The notes beneath the pieces were generated by a model, which was not told the origin of the DNA, did not search any database, and saw nothing but the letters and a program-made list of their open reading frames with translations. A stretch of DNA of 60,068 bases from Algibacter sp. (GTDB taxonomy: Bacteria; Bacteroidota; Bacteroidia; Flavobacteriales; Flavobacteriaceae): positions 1-60,068 of the forward strand of contig NZ_JAQWOO010000051.1 in NCBI RefSeq assembly GCF_029245835.1, written 5' to 3'. A program made the translations under genes and the position numbers. Shown here piece after piece: positions 35,793 to 43,924 of this stretch (positions within the stretch are counted from its first letter, which is position 1; the number at the start of each line of letters is the position of its first letter).

Positions 35793-36641
35793 ATGAGAAA
35801 AATACTTATTCCTACCGATTTTTCCGAAAATGCTACAAATGCTATAAAGTATGCTTTAGAATTATTTAAATATGAGGTTAGCGAGTTTTATGTGATGCAT
35901 GCTTATCAAGATGATATTTATGCCAAAGATGATTCAATAACCAGAAAAAACCTAGATAATATTACAACCTTAGTAAGTAATGAATCTTCTAAAAAGTTAA
36001 AGGATACATTAAAAATTATTAACGAGCTATCTCCAAATCCTAGACATACTTATAATATAATTTCGGCAAATAATTTGCTTTTAGATGAAGCTGATACCAT
36101 TGTAGATGAGCAAAATATCGATATTATAGTAATGGGAACCAAAGGGAAAACCAATGATAAAAAAATAACCTTTGGTAGCCATACACTTCAAGTTTTAAAG
36201 TATGTTCAATGCCCAGTATTGGCAATTCCAGAAAACTATAAATACACACAGCCAAAATATATTCTTTTCCCAACTGATTATATGATACCCTATAAGAGGC
36301 GAGAACTAAAACTACTCTGCGAAATGGTTTCGCCTTATAGAGCGGTAATAGATATGCTTTATATCTCTAAAAGTGATAAACTATCATTAAGACAAGAGGA
36401 TAATATGGCATTTATAGAAGGGCATTTATGTAAAAACAAACTTAATTTTAATATTGAAAATAGCAAGCATATTATCAATACCATCTATAAATATATTAAA
36501 GAAAAAAGCATAGATATGTTAGTTATGGTAAACACAAGACATTCTTTTTTAGAGAATATTTTGTTTCAATCTACTGTAGATGAATTGAGTTTGCATCTAG
36601 ACATTCCATTTTTAGGATTGCAAAATATAAAACGTTACTAA
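35793..36641 (+). CDS. Universal stress protein, tandem UspA domains
   Basis: A 282-residue two-domain Usp that starts MRKILIPTDFSENATNAIKY. In the first domain the nucleotide loop is GTKGKTNDKKITFGSHTLQV, where the second glycine of the G-x2-G-x9-G-[ST] motif has been replaced (G-T-K-G then T-N), so ATP binding may be weak. The second domain (about 145-282) is diverged. It is followed after 10 bases by another Usp gene in the same operon. The reason for having five such genes in a row is not visible in the sequence. Confidence 0.92.
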   Translation: MRKILIPTDFSENATNAIKYALELFKYEVSEFYVMHAYQDDIYAKDDSITRKNLDNITTLVSNESSKKLKDTLKIINELSPNPRHTYNIISANNLLLDEADTIVDEQNIDIIVMGTKGKTNDKKITFGSHTLQVLKYVQCPVLAIPENYKYTQPKYILFPTDYMIPYKRRELKLLCEMVSPYRAVIDMLYISKSDKLSLRQEDNMAFIEGHLCKNKLNFNIENSKHIINTIYKYIKEKSIDMLVMVNTRHSFLENILFQSTVDELSLHLDIPFLGLQNIKRY

Positions 36642-36651
36642 ATTTACTATC

Positions 36652-37494
36652 ATGAAAAACATTCTACTTCCTACCGATTTTTCAGAGAATTCTTGGAATG
36701 CTATAGTCTACGCTTTAAAATTATTTAAAAATGAGACTTGTAAAATTTATTTGTTAAACACTTATACACCAGTAATTTATCATGTAGAGTATGTGCTAAT
36801 TGATCCTGCACAATATGGTTTAGGCGATGCCGTTAGGGAAACGTCATTAAAAAATCTAGATCATTTAGAAACCAGAATAAAAAAGGAATTTAATAATCCA
36901 AAGCATACTATAGAGAGTATTGCAGCATTTAACAACTTGATATCTGAAATTGTAGACATTGTTGAGGCTAAACCTATAGATTTTATAGTTATGGGAACAA
37001 AAGGCGCAACAGGTTTAGCAGAGGTTTTGTTTGGATCTAATACGGTGCATGCTTTTAAAAACGTAAAGTGCCCCATAATAGCCATACCAGATGGTTTTGG
37101 TTTTGAAAAGCCTCATGAAGTTTTATTTCCAACAGATTATGAAATCGATTATCAAGACCATCATATAAATCCCATATTAGATATCATATCGCTTTATAAC
37201 ACTAGAGTCAACATACTACATGCTTCTTATGGATATGATTTATCTGAAGCCCAAGAAAAAAACAAAAAAATATTAGAGCACTATTTTAAAAAATCAGCAC
37301 ACTTATTTCATAGTGTTAGTAACCAAACTGTTGAAGAGGGAATTACTAATTTTCAATTAAAATCGCGTGTTAATTTATTGGTTATGATTAATAATAAACA
37401 TTCGTTTTTCGAGAATTTATTTTTCAAGAATACAATAAACCAAATAGGATTTCATTTAAACATTCCATTTTTAGTTATTCCTTCAAAAACATAG
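36652..37494 (+). CDS. Universal stress protein, tandem UspA domains
   Basis: A 280-residue Usp with start MKNILLPTDFSENSWNAIVY, nearly identical at its first 17 residues to the protein of 33915. The loop GTKGATGLAEVLFGSNTVHA keeps the intact G-x2-G-x9-G-[ST] motif, so ATP binding is likely. It is the second gene of the 35793 operon and has no box of its own. The first domain's insert YHVEYVLIDPAQYGLGDA differs from its paralogues, which suggests different ligands. Confidence 0.93.
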   Translation: MKNILLPTDFSENSWNAIVYALKLFKNETCKIYLLNTYTPVIYHVEYVLIDPAQYGLGDAVRETSLKNLDHLETRIKKEFNNPKHTIESIAAFNNLISEIVDIVEAKPIDFIVMGTKGATGLAEVLFGSNTVHAFKNVKCPIIAIPDGFGFEKPHEVLFPTDYEIDYQDHHINPILDIISLYNTRVNILHASYGYDLSEAQEKNKKILEHYFKKSAHLFHSVSNQTVEEGITNFQLKSRVNLLVMINNKHSFFENLFFKNTINQIGFHLNIPFLVIPSKT

Positions 37495-37590
37495 ATTGTA
37501 AAAAGAGCCATAGTCGTAATTTGATATCAAACAAAAATGTTTAGAGACGAATTACAGCTGAAAATTAGAAAACAAGAAAAACAACTACAG

Positions 37591-38418
37591 ATGAAACGAA
37601 AAATTTTATTACCCACAGATTTTTCAGATAATGCCTGGAGCGCTGCTGTTTATGCCTTAAAACTTTATACAGATGAAGAATGTTCGTTCTATTTTTTACA
37701 CGCTTTAATTATAGTAGGTGCACCCTTCGAAGACCTTTCAAACAAACTTTTAAAAACAATGGAGGAAGATGCTATGAATGAGTTATTAGATTTGAAAGCA
37801 TTGGCAGAACGTGGAAACGCTAATGCAAATCATGATTTTCATATCATTTTAAGTACTAAGGATTTAAATACGGCCATTAAGGATGCGATTAAAAAACATG
37901 ATATTAACTTAATAATTATGGGCACTAAAGGGGCAACAGGAGCAAAAGAATTTTTCTTTGGAAGCAATACCGTTCGGGTTATTAATAAAGCTAATTGTCC
38001 TGTTTTATTAATACCAGAGGACTATGATTTTATTGAACCAAAACAAATTGCTTTCCCAACAGATTATAACCGGTTTTATGATATTAAGGAAATTGAACCT
38101 TTAGTGCAGTTAACCAATTTATATGATTCAAAAATAAGGATTGTACACATTAATGAGAAAGAGGAACTCAATGATGTTCAAGATTATAATTTAATGGAAC
38201 TCCAAAGCCATTTAAACGATTATGATTATAGCTTGCATTGGATGCCAAATTACGCTAAAAAAGTAGTAGAAATCAATGATTTTATTGAAGAATTAGATAT
38301 TGATATACTAGTCATGGTAAATTATAAACATAGTTTTATTGAAAAAATAGTCAAGGAGCCTGTAATAAAAAAAATAGGATTCCAATCTAAAATTCCGTTT
38401 TTGGTTATCCCAGAATGA
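37591..38418 (+). CDS. Universal stress protein, tandem UspA domains
   Basis: A 275-residue Usp. I start it at ATG 37591 (MKRKILLPTDFSDNAWSA), because the longer in-frame start at 37537 adds a charged N-terminal stretch not found in any of the paralogues. The first domain keeps the GTKGATGAKEFFFGSNTVRV loop. It follows the previous Usp by 96 bases with no box promoter, so it is most likely read through from the 35793 promoter. Its stop codon is 3 bases before the box of the next Usp promoter. Confidence 0.92.
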   Translation: MKRKILLPTDFSDNAWSAAVYALKLYTDEECSFYFLHALIIVGAPFEDLSNKLLKTMEEDAMNELLDLKALAERGNANANHDFHIILSTKDLNTAIKDAIKKHDINLIIMGTKGATGAKEFFFGSNTVRVINKANCPVLLIPEDYDFIEPKQIAFPTDYNRFYDIKEIEPLVQLTNLYDSKIRIVHINEKEELNDVQDYNLMELQSHLNDYDYSLHWMPNYAKKVVEINDFIEELDIDILVMVNYKHSFIEKIVKEPVIKKIGFQSKIPFLVIPE

Positions 38419-38420
38419 AC

Positions 38421-38463
38421 TGATAGATATCATTGTTAACTACAATTTGTAAAGGTAAATTTA
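38421..38463 (+). promoter_or_regulatory. Regulon promoter for the 38490 Usp gene
   Basis: Box TGATAGATATCA (38421-38432), 23-nt spacer, -7 element TAAATTTA (38456-38463). It starts right after the stop codon of the preceding Usp gene. Confidence 0.85.
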
Positions 38464-38489
38464 GGTGATTCACTTATAAAAAGAAACCC

Positions 38490-39344
38490 ATGAAACGCAA
38501 AATATTACTACCTACAGATTTTTCTAAAAATGCTTGGCATGCTATAATTTACGCCTTAGAGTTGTATAAGAATGAGCATGTAGATTTTTATATTTTGAAT
38601 GTTTTTTTTCCTGCGGATAGCATTATGAGTAGTTTGATAAATATGGAACCAGGTAGCGAAATGTATGAAACTGCAAAATTAAATTCTGAAAACAGTTTGG
38701 CTAAAGTTATGGATATGATAGCTTTTAGAGATTATGACAACTCCAAACATCATTTTGAAACTATTTCGAAGTTTAACGGTGTAGTTGAAGTTATTAAAAA
38801 TGTAGTTGAAGAAAAAGATATAGAACTCATTATTATGGGGACTAAGGGTAAGACAGATTCTAAAGCAAAAGTTTTTGGTGGTGTGGCTATTCACATAATG
38901 GAAAAAGTAAGAAACTGCCCGGTTATAGTCGTGCCAGAACAAGCAAAACATCACTTACCAAAAGAAATTGTTTTCCCTACTAGTTTTAAAACTCATATCA
39001 AGAGAAGAGAACTTAGTTATTTGATTGATTTGACTAAAAATTGCAATGCCTCTATTAGGATTTTGCATGTAGCTAATGAAAACAAATTGAGCAAAAAACA
39101 ACTCAGTAATAAAACTTTATTAAAAGAATATTTTGAAGGTATACCGCATACATTCCACACGCTAAGTCATATAGAAATACCTGCTGCTATCATTTGCTTT
39201 ATTGAAAGTAGAGAAAGTGATATGGTAGCCTTTATAAATAAGAAACACGCTTTTTTTGGAAGTATACTAAGCAACCCATTGGTTAAGAAAATTGGTTACG
39301 AATCTAAGGTTCCCATATTCGTAATGCACGATTTAAGAAACTGA
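38490..39344 (+). CDS. Universal stress protein, tandem UspA domains
   Basis: A 284-residue Usp that starts MKRKILLPTDFSKNAWHAII. The loop is GTKGKTDSKAKVFGGVAIHI, so the second Gly and the final Ser/Thr of the ATP motif are changed. It is the most diverged of the five tandem paralogues in that loop. It may lead an operon into the release-factor-like gene (66 bases downstream) and further genes. It has its own box promoter. Confidence 0.92.
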   Translation: MKRKILLPTDFSKNAWHAIIYALELYKNEHVDFYILNVFFPADSIMSSLINMEPGSEMYETAKLNSENSLAKVMDMIAFRDYDNSKHHFETISKFNGVVEVIKNVVEEKDIELIIMGTKGKTDSKAKVFGGVAIHIMEKVRNCPVIVVPEQAKHHLPKEIVFPTSFKTHIKRRELSYLIDLTKNCNASIRILHVANENKLSKKQLSNKTLLKEYFEGIPHTFHTLSHIEIPAAIICFIESRESDMVAFINKKHAFFGSILSNPLVKKIGYESKVPIFVMHDLRN

Positions 39345-39410
39345 ATACGAATTTTAGTTTAAAATAAGCGTTCAAGGCAGATGATAATTTAAAAGTAAAA
39401 ACGAGACAAA

Positions 39411-39824
39411 ATGAAACGAACAGGAATATGGTTAGACAAAGAAAAAGCCATTATTGTAACGCAATATAATGGCGATTTAAGCGTAAACACAATACTATCT
39501 AATGTGGAGAATTTTCATGTTCATGGTGGTTCAGGAACACGATTAAAAGGTGGTCCACAGGATGTTGTTCAAGATAGCAAATATTTAGAACGAGAAAAAC
39601 TTCAGTTAAAAAGGTATTTTCAAAATTTAGTTTCAGAAATTAAAGATGTAGATGAGATAGTTCTTTTTGGTCCAGCTGAAGCTAAAAATAAATTTTATAA
39701 AGAGTTAAACATAGCTTATAAAGATTTAAGTGCTAAAGTTAAAGATATTGTAAAAACGGATAAAATGACCAAAAGACAAGTAAAATCTTGGGTTAAAGCC
39801 TTTTTTAAAACAGAAAAATTGTAG
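39411..39824 (+). CDS. eRF1-domain-like (release-factor family) small protein
   Basis: A 137-residue protein of the group of bacterial proteins related to the C-terminal domain of archaeal/eukaryotic release factor eRF1 and Dom34. The signature is the opening GIWLDKEKAIIVTQ, then a Gly-rich stretch (HVHGGSGTRLKGGPQD), YFQNLVSEI, and IVLFGPAEAKNKFYKEL, followed by KTDKMTKRQVKSWVKAFF. Such proteins are thought to act at ribosomes, but no clear role is known for the bacterial ones. The assignment is from pattern memory. It is inside the stress island, next to a nuclease-like gene and a beta-CASP ribonuclease, which points to translation or RNA maintenance under stress. Confidence 0.75.
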   Translation: MKRTGIWLDKEKAIIVTQYNGDLSVNTILSNVENFHVHGGSGTRLKGGPQDVVQDSKYLEREKLQLKRYFQNLVSEIKDVDEIVLFGPAEAKNKFYKELNIAYKDLSAKVKDIVKTDKMTKRQVKSWVKAFFKTEKL

Positions 39825-39864
39825 CTTTTATTTAGGAGTCTATTCAAATTTTACAACACTAAAA

Positions 39865-40707
39865 ATGGAAACAAGCACAATAGATATTATTAAATCATCG
39901 GGTAAAAAAGTAAAATTTTCATTGGATAAATTAAAGATATCTTTAAACCGATCGGGTGCAGATCAGCAAACAGTAAATCAAATTCTAGATAAAGTAAGAG
40001 ATGAGTTATATCAAGGTATTTCAACAAAAGAAATCTACAATAGGGCATTTGCATTACTAAAAAAGAAGAAAAGTTATTTGGCTTCAAAGTATAAACTAAA
40101 AAAAGCGATTTATGAATTGGGACCTACAGGATTTCCTTTTGAGCGTTTTATTGGAGCCATATTAAAATATTCAGGATATAAAACCCAAATAGGAGTTGTT
40201 TTGCAAGGGCAATGTGTAACACACGAAGTTGATGTTATGGCACAAAAAAATGGTGAAACCAGTGTTATAGAATGTAAATTTCATAATGAAGAGGGTCTTA
40301 ATTGTAACGTAAAGATTCCACTTTATATAAATTCAAGATACCATGATATTAAAGTATTTTGGAAAAGTAACGCTAAAAATAAATCTACCTTAACTAAAGG
40401 GTGGGTGGTAACTAACACACGTTTTACCGAAGACGCTATAAAATATGGTAACTGTGTTAATTTGTATTTGTTAAGTTGGGATTATCCTAAAAATGATGGT
40501 TTAAAAGATCGTATAGACCGCTTAGGACTCTATCCTATTACGGTGTCTACCTTATTAACCAATAGAGAAAAACAGTTTTTATTAAGTCGAGATGTGGTAT
40601 TGTGTAGAGCGTTAATTGGCGATGTTTTTTATTTAGACCATTTGGGGATTTCTGAAACAAGAAAAGAAAAAATACTGAATGAAATAAAAATGCTTTGTAA
40701 TCATTAA
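39865..40707 (+). CDS. ATP-cone protein with Mrr-like nuclease domain
   Basis: A 280-residue protein. Residues about 5-88 are an ATP-cone (IIKSSGKKVKFSLDKLKISL), the nucleotide-sensing module of ribonucleotide reductases. Residues about 90-220 are a PD-(D/E)xK nuclease domain of the Mrr type, with Asp123 in HEVDVMAQ and Glu136-x-Lys138 in VIECKFH. It should cut or bind nucleic acid in a nucleotide-dependent way. The tail (about 225-280) is helical, with a helix-hairpin-like GDVFYLDHLGISETRKEKIL. The exact substrate is unknown. It is the second gene in the group after the Usp at 38490 and lies 189 bases before the ribonuclease gene. Confidence 0.85.
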   Translation: METSTIDIIKSSGKKVKFSLDKLKISLNRSGADQQTVNQILDKVRDELYQGISTKEIYNRAFALLKKKKSYLASKYKLKKAIYELGPTGFPFERFIGAILKYSGYKTQIGVVLQGQCVTHEVDVMAQKNGETSVIECKFHNEEGLNCNVKIPLYINSRYHDIKVFWKSNAKNKSTLTKGWVVTNTRFTEDAIKYGNCVNLYLLSWDYPKNDGLKDRIDRLGLYPITVSTLLTNREKQFLLSRDVVLCRALIGDVFYLDHLGISETRKEKILNEIKMLCNH

Positions 40708-40896
40708 GGCTAAACTTATATTTTTATTTGAGAGTCATTTTTTATGAAGTAAGCGTATAATAGGTGTAATAATTAAATGGACTTTTAAATTTAAGAAGTT
40801 TTTAATCGTTTATATTTTTTTCTATTAGTTTTTAGTTTAGCTGTATGCTTGAGAGGATTTTAGGATTTTTTTTAAATAAGAAGAAGATATGTTAAC

Positions 40897-42270
40897 ATGA
40901 AAAAATTTGTTAAAATACATTTTTTAGGAGCATCAGGTGTGGTTACGGGGTCTAAATTTCTTATTGAAACTTCAGAAAAAAACATCTTGATAGATTGTGG
41001 TATGTTTCAAGGTTTAAAAGAATTAAGGGCACTTAATTGGAGTGATTTACCCGTTAATGTTAATAAAATAGATACCGTATTGCTTACCCATGGGCATTTG
41101 GATCATGTTGGCTATTTACCACGATTATTAAAACAAGGTTTTACAGGTAAAATTATAGGAACTGCACCCACACTGGCTATTGCAGAAATAATATTGAAAG
41201 ACAGCGCTAAAATTCATGAAGAAGAAGCCAAAAAAGCCAATAAAGAGAAATACACCAAGCACAATCCTGCATTACCTTTTTATACCAAATTTGAAGCTGA
41301 AAAGATTATAAGACAATTTCATGTTGAAATGCTTAATACATGGATACCGCTTTCAGAAAATATATCCTATCGTTTTCAGTATAACGGACATATTATTGGC
41401 GCAACTTTTATTGAATTGGATATCAACGGAAAACGATTTGTGTTTTCTGGAGATATTGGTAGACCTCATGATTATTTATTAGATAATCCTAAGAAACCCG
41501 AATGGGCAGACTATTTGTTTATTGAAAGCACCTACGGAAACAAATTGCATCCCGATGAAAATATTGAAGACGTTCTAACTCAAATTATTACCGAAATCAT
41601 TCATAAAAAAGGAAATTTAATCATTCCTAGTTTTGCTGTAGAGCGTTTACAAACACTCATGTATGTGCTTTGGCAACTCTATAAAAAAAATAAGATACCA
41701 AACATTCCCATTTTTATTGATAGCCCAATGGGAAATAATGTTTTAGAAGTTTTTAAGCGATTTCCTAAATGGCATAAATTATCAATGGCAGATTATAATG
41801 CCATGTGCAGCCATATAAATATTATTCAATCTTATAAAGAAACCTGGGAAACCATTGACGATAAACGTTCTAAAATAATTATTGCAGGTAGCGGTATGGT
41901 AACAGGTGGTCGCGTTTTAACTTATTTACAACAACTTATTGATGAGCCATCAACTACTGTGCTTCTAGTAGGCTATCAAGCGGAAGGCACCAGAGGGAGA
42001 CAATTACAAGAAGGCGTGCACGAAATACGCTTTTTTGGTAAATACTACCCCGTAAAAGCAACGATAAAAAATATAGAAAGTTTATCGGCACATGCAGACC
42101 AAAACGATTTATTAAACTGGATGAGTGCCATTAAAAATATTCCAGAACAGGTGTTTTTAATTCATGGTGAATCAACTGCTTTAGATGCCTTTCGATTAAA
42201 AATACAAGATACTTACAACTGGCAGGTTACCATTCCAAAACTTACAGACGTTAAAAAAGTGATGATATAA
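40897..42270 (+). CDS. MBL-fold/beta-CASP ribonuclease
   Basis: A 457-residue metallo-beta-lactamase-fold nuclease of the CPSF/Ysh1 and RNase J relatives. Zinc ligands are His65-x-His67-x-Asp69-His70 (LLTHGHLDHVG), a downstream GHIIGATFIELD, FSGDIGRPHD, and HADQNDLLNW near the end. The beta-CASP domain includes IPSFAVERLQTLMYVL and IIAGSGMVTGGR. It should cleave RNA, 5'-3' or as an endonuclease. Stand-alone enzymes of this type are common in stress clusters with Usps and Hsp20. It is 18 bases upstream of the next, unknown gene. Confidence 0.95.
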   Translation: MKKFVKIHFLGASGVVTGSKFLIETSEKNILIDCGMFQGLKELRALNWSDLPVNVNKIDTVLLTHGHLDHVGYLPRLLKQGFTGKIIGTAPTLAIAEIILKDSAKIHEEEAKKANKEKYTKHNPALPFYTKFEAEKIIRQFHVEMLNTWIPLSENISYRFQYNGHIIGATFIELDINGKRFVFSGDIGRPHDYLLDNPKKPEWADYLFIESTYGNKLHPDENIEDVLTQIITEIIHKKGNLIIPSFAVERLQTLMYVLWQLYKKNKIPNIPIFIDSPMGNNVLEVFKRFPKWHKLSMADYNAMCSHINIIQSYKETWETIDDKRSKIIIAGSGMVTGGRVLTYLQQLIDEPSTTVLLVGYQAEGTRGRQLQEGVHEIRFFGKYYPVKATIKNIESLSAHADQNDLLNWMSAIKNIPEQVFLIHGESTALDAFRLKIQDTYNWQVTIPKLTDVKKVMI

Positions 42271-42288
42271 TCTTCAAACATCAAAATC

Positions 42289-42705
42289 ATGGAAACAATA
42301 AAAACTTATAAAAGCTTTACAGAGCATAAATCTATAGAAGAATTGCAATACAATATATTAACAGATTTAACCAGTATTGAAAATATAAAATTTGAGCTTA
42401 AATTTTACAAATTATTATTAGAAAAACCCATTTTTAAATCTCATGTATTTAATTTATATGAAACGCTTGTTAGGTTTAAAAAAGAAATAAAGACGTTAGA
42501 GGAAAATAGTCAGGATTTACTAAATCAATTAAACTCGCATGCCAAACAACTTAGAGTTAAAATGGAATGCGAAGATATGGTTTGCGATAATTTTTTCATT
42601 AAAACACATGATGCAATAAAACAAAAAACATTCAACTTTAAGACTACAGTTTTCAATTTTAAATTTAGACTATTTCAGTATGTAGAAGGTGTAATTATTA
42701 ATTAA
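42289..42705 (+). CDS. Small helical protein of unknown function
   Basis: A 138-residue all-helical protein with a pattern of amphipathic heptads: YKSFTEHKSIEELQYNIL, then NIKFELKFYKLLLEKPIF, a coiled coil (ETLVRFKKEIKTLEENSQDL) and a C-terminal helix with FNFKTTVFNFKFRLFQYVE. It has no signal or membrane segment. It resembles the proteins at 24201 and 43465 in size and layout but identity is low, so a family link is only a possibility. It is cotranscribed with the ribonuclease gene. Confidence 0.7.
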   Translation: METIKTYKSFTEHKSIEELQYNILTDLTSIENIKFELKFYKLLLEKPIFKSHVFNLYETLVRFKKEIKTLEENSQDLLNQLNSHAKQLRVKMECEDMVCDNFFIKTHDAIKQKTFNFKTTVFNFKFRLFQYVEGVIIN

Positions 42706-42744
42706 AAGTTATAAATAAAAACTTCAATAAATCACTTTTCTGAC

Positions 42745-42787
42745 TGATATATATCATTGTAAAAACCTGTTTATGTAAGTATATTAA
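42745..42787 (+). promoter_or_regulatory. Regulon promoter for the Hsp20 gene
   Basis: Box TGATATATATCA (42745-42756), 23-nt spacer, -7 element TATATTAA (42780-42787). The start codon is 36 bases downstream. Confidence 0.8.
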
Positions 42788-42822
42788 TGTATCAAAATTA
42801 GTTTAACTTAAATTATAATATC

Positions 42823-43341
42823 ATGACAACATTAATGAAAAGGAGAAGACGAAATGGTTTGAGACCATTAGAAAATCAATTACTTACGCCTTGGGGTAAT
42901 AATCTGTTAAGACCTTGGGGGAATAGATTCTTTAATTCTAACTTAAATAATCTTACAAGAATTGACGACATTTTTAATGATGATTTCTTAGAAGAAAATA
43001 GCTTAATGCCTGCAATGAATGTGCAAGAACACGAAAAAGATTTTGAAATTGAATTTGCAGCACCAAGCTTTAATAAGAAAGATTTTGAAGTTTTTATTGA
43101 AGACGATGTACTTCATGTTTGTGCGGAAAAAGAAGCAAAAGAAGCGCGTAAAGAAGAGGGTTATTCTCGTAAAGAATTTAGTTATAAATCCTTTGAAAAA
43201 TCGTTAGCACTTCCGCCTTCTATTGATTTAGAGCAAGATGTAAAAGCCGTTTATAAAAATGGTGTTCTAAATATTAAATTATTGAAAAAAGAAGAAGCCA
43301 TTGTGAAAGAAGTTCCTAAAAAAGTTATCGAAGTTCTTTAA
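42823..43341 (+). CDS. Hsp20/alpha-crystallin small heat-shock protein
   Basis: A 172-residue small heat-shock protein, an ATP-independent holdase that stops aggregation of unfolding proteins. The alpha-crystallin domain (about 63-155) has the typical start MNVQEHEKDFEIEFAAPSF, the strands DFEVFIEDDVLHVCAEKE, and the conserved ALPPSIDLEQDVKAVYKNGVL pair (here ALPPSID and YKNGVLNI). The N-terminal part repeats a motif: LLTPWGNN and LLRPWGNR, about 12 residues apart. It is the target of a box promoter and ends in a terminator. Confidence 0.96.
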   Translation: MTTLMKRRRRNGLRPLENQLLTPWGNNLLRPWGNRFFNSNLNNLTRIDDIFNDDFLEENSLMPAMNVQEHEKDFEIEFAAPSFNKKDFEVFIEDDVLHVCAEKEAKEARKEEGYSRKEFSYKSFEKSLALPPSIDLEQDVKAVYKNGVLNIKLLKKEEAIVKEVPKKVIEVL

Positions 43342-43355
43342 CTTTTTATCTAGAG

Positions 43356-43445
43356 CAGAAAGTAATCATACCTAACGAGTTTAATCCATTATTTTGAAGT
43401 TTATTAGGTATTACCCTCATAAAGATTACTTTCTGTTTTTTTTTA
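43356..43445 (+). terminator. Terminator downstream of the Hsp20 gene
   Basis: CAGAAAGTAATC (43356-43367) and GATTACTTTCTG (43424-43435) pair perfectly around a long inner loop that can itself fold, and a run of ten T follows. The wide spacing makes it less certain than a compact terminator. Confidence 0.65.
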
Positions 43446-43464
43446 AATTTTAAAACAATTCAAA

Positions 43465-43911
43465 ATGAAAACAAAACAAGCTAAAGTAAAAAAATATGAA
43501 GCCTGGTTGAGCACAGAAACGATGCATAAGGGCTCACTTAAATGGTTATCTGAATTAAGATTTGCTAAAGATGAGCAACTATTTTTTGACGATTTGATAA
43601 AATCATACACGCTTCAGCTCATTGATTCAAAACATTTTTTGCGCAGTAAAAAAATTATTGATCGATTAAGTATCCAGCAAAAAGAAACCGAAATATTGAT
43701 TAATACCATAATAAATCATGAAAAAGGACTTAAAATCATGGTAGATGGCATAAACCAACTTAAAGAAGAAAACGCTTATAAGAAGGAACATGGAAAACTC
43801 ATCCTTAAAGTAAGTCGTTTTCTAGAAGATTATAGAACTTTAAAATCTCAACTTTTTGAGCTTATAAAAAGCATCATAAAAGAAGGAAAGCAAAAACGCC
43901 TACTTCAATAA
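43465..43911 (+). CDS. Small helical protein of unknown function, 148 residues
   Basis: A charged, all-helical protein with a Trp-rich start (KKYEAWLSTETMHKGSLKWL), then FDDLIKSYTLQL, and a long coiled coil (about 60-145, with IDRLSIQQKETEILINTII). No family is recognised. Similar layout (short first helix with W, second with F-x-x-x-L, then coiled coil) is seen in the proteins at 24201 and 42289. It is separated from Hsp20 by the terminator and has no box of its own, so its promoter is unclear. It is 13 bases before the lipoprotein gene. Confidence 0.7.
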   Translation: MKTKQAKVKKYEAWLSTETMHKGSLKWLSELRFAKDEQLFFDDLIKSYTLQLIDSKHFLRSKKIIDRLSIQQKETEILINTIINHEKGLKIMVDGINQLKEENAYKKEHGKLILKVSRFLEDYRTLKSQLFELIKSIIKEGKQKRLLQ

Positions 43912-43924
43912 AATCAAAGTACTA

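Noticed and set aside
37537-37590. N-terminal extension of the third tandem Usp
   Set aside because: The extra 18 residues are charged and unlike all paralogues; the ATG at 37591 matches their starts.
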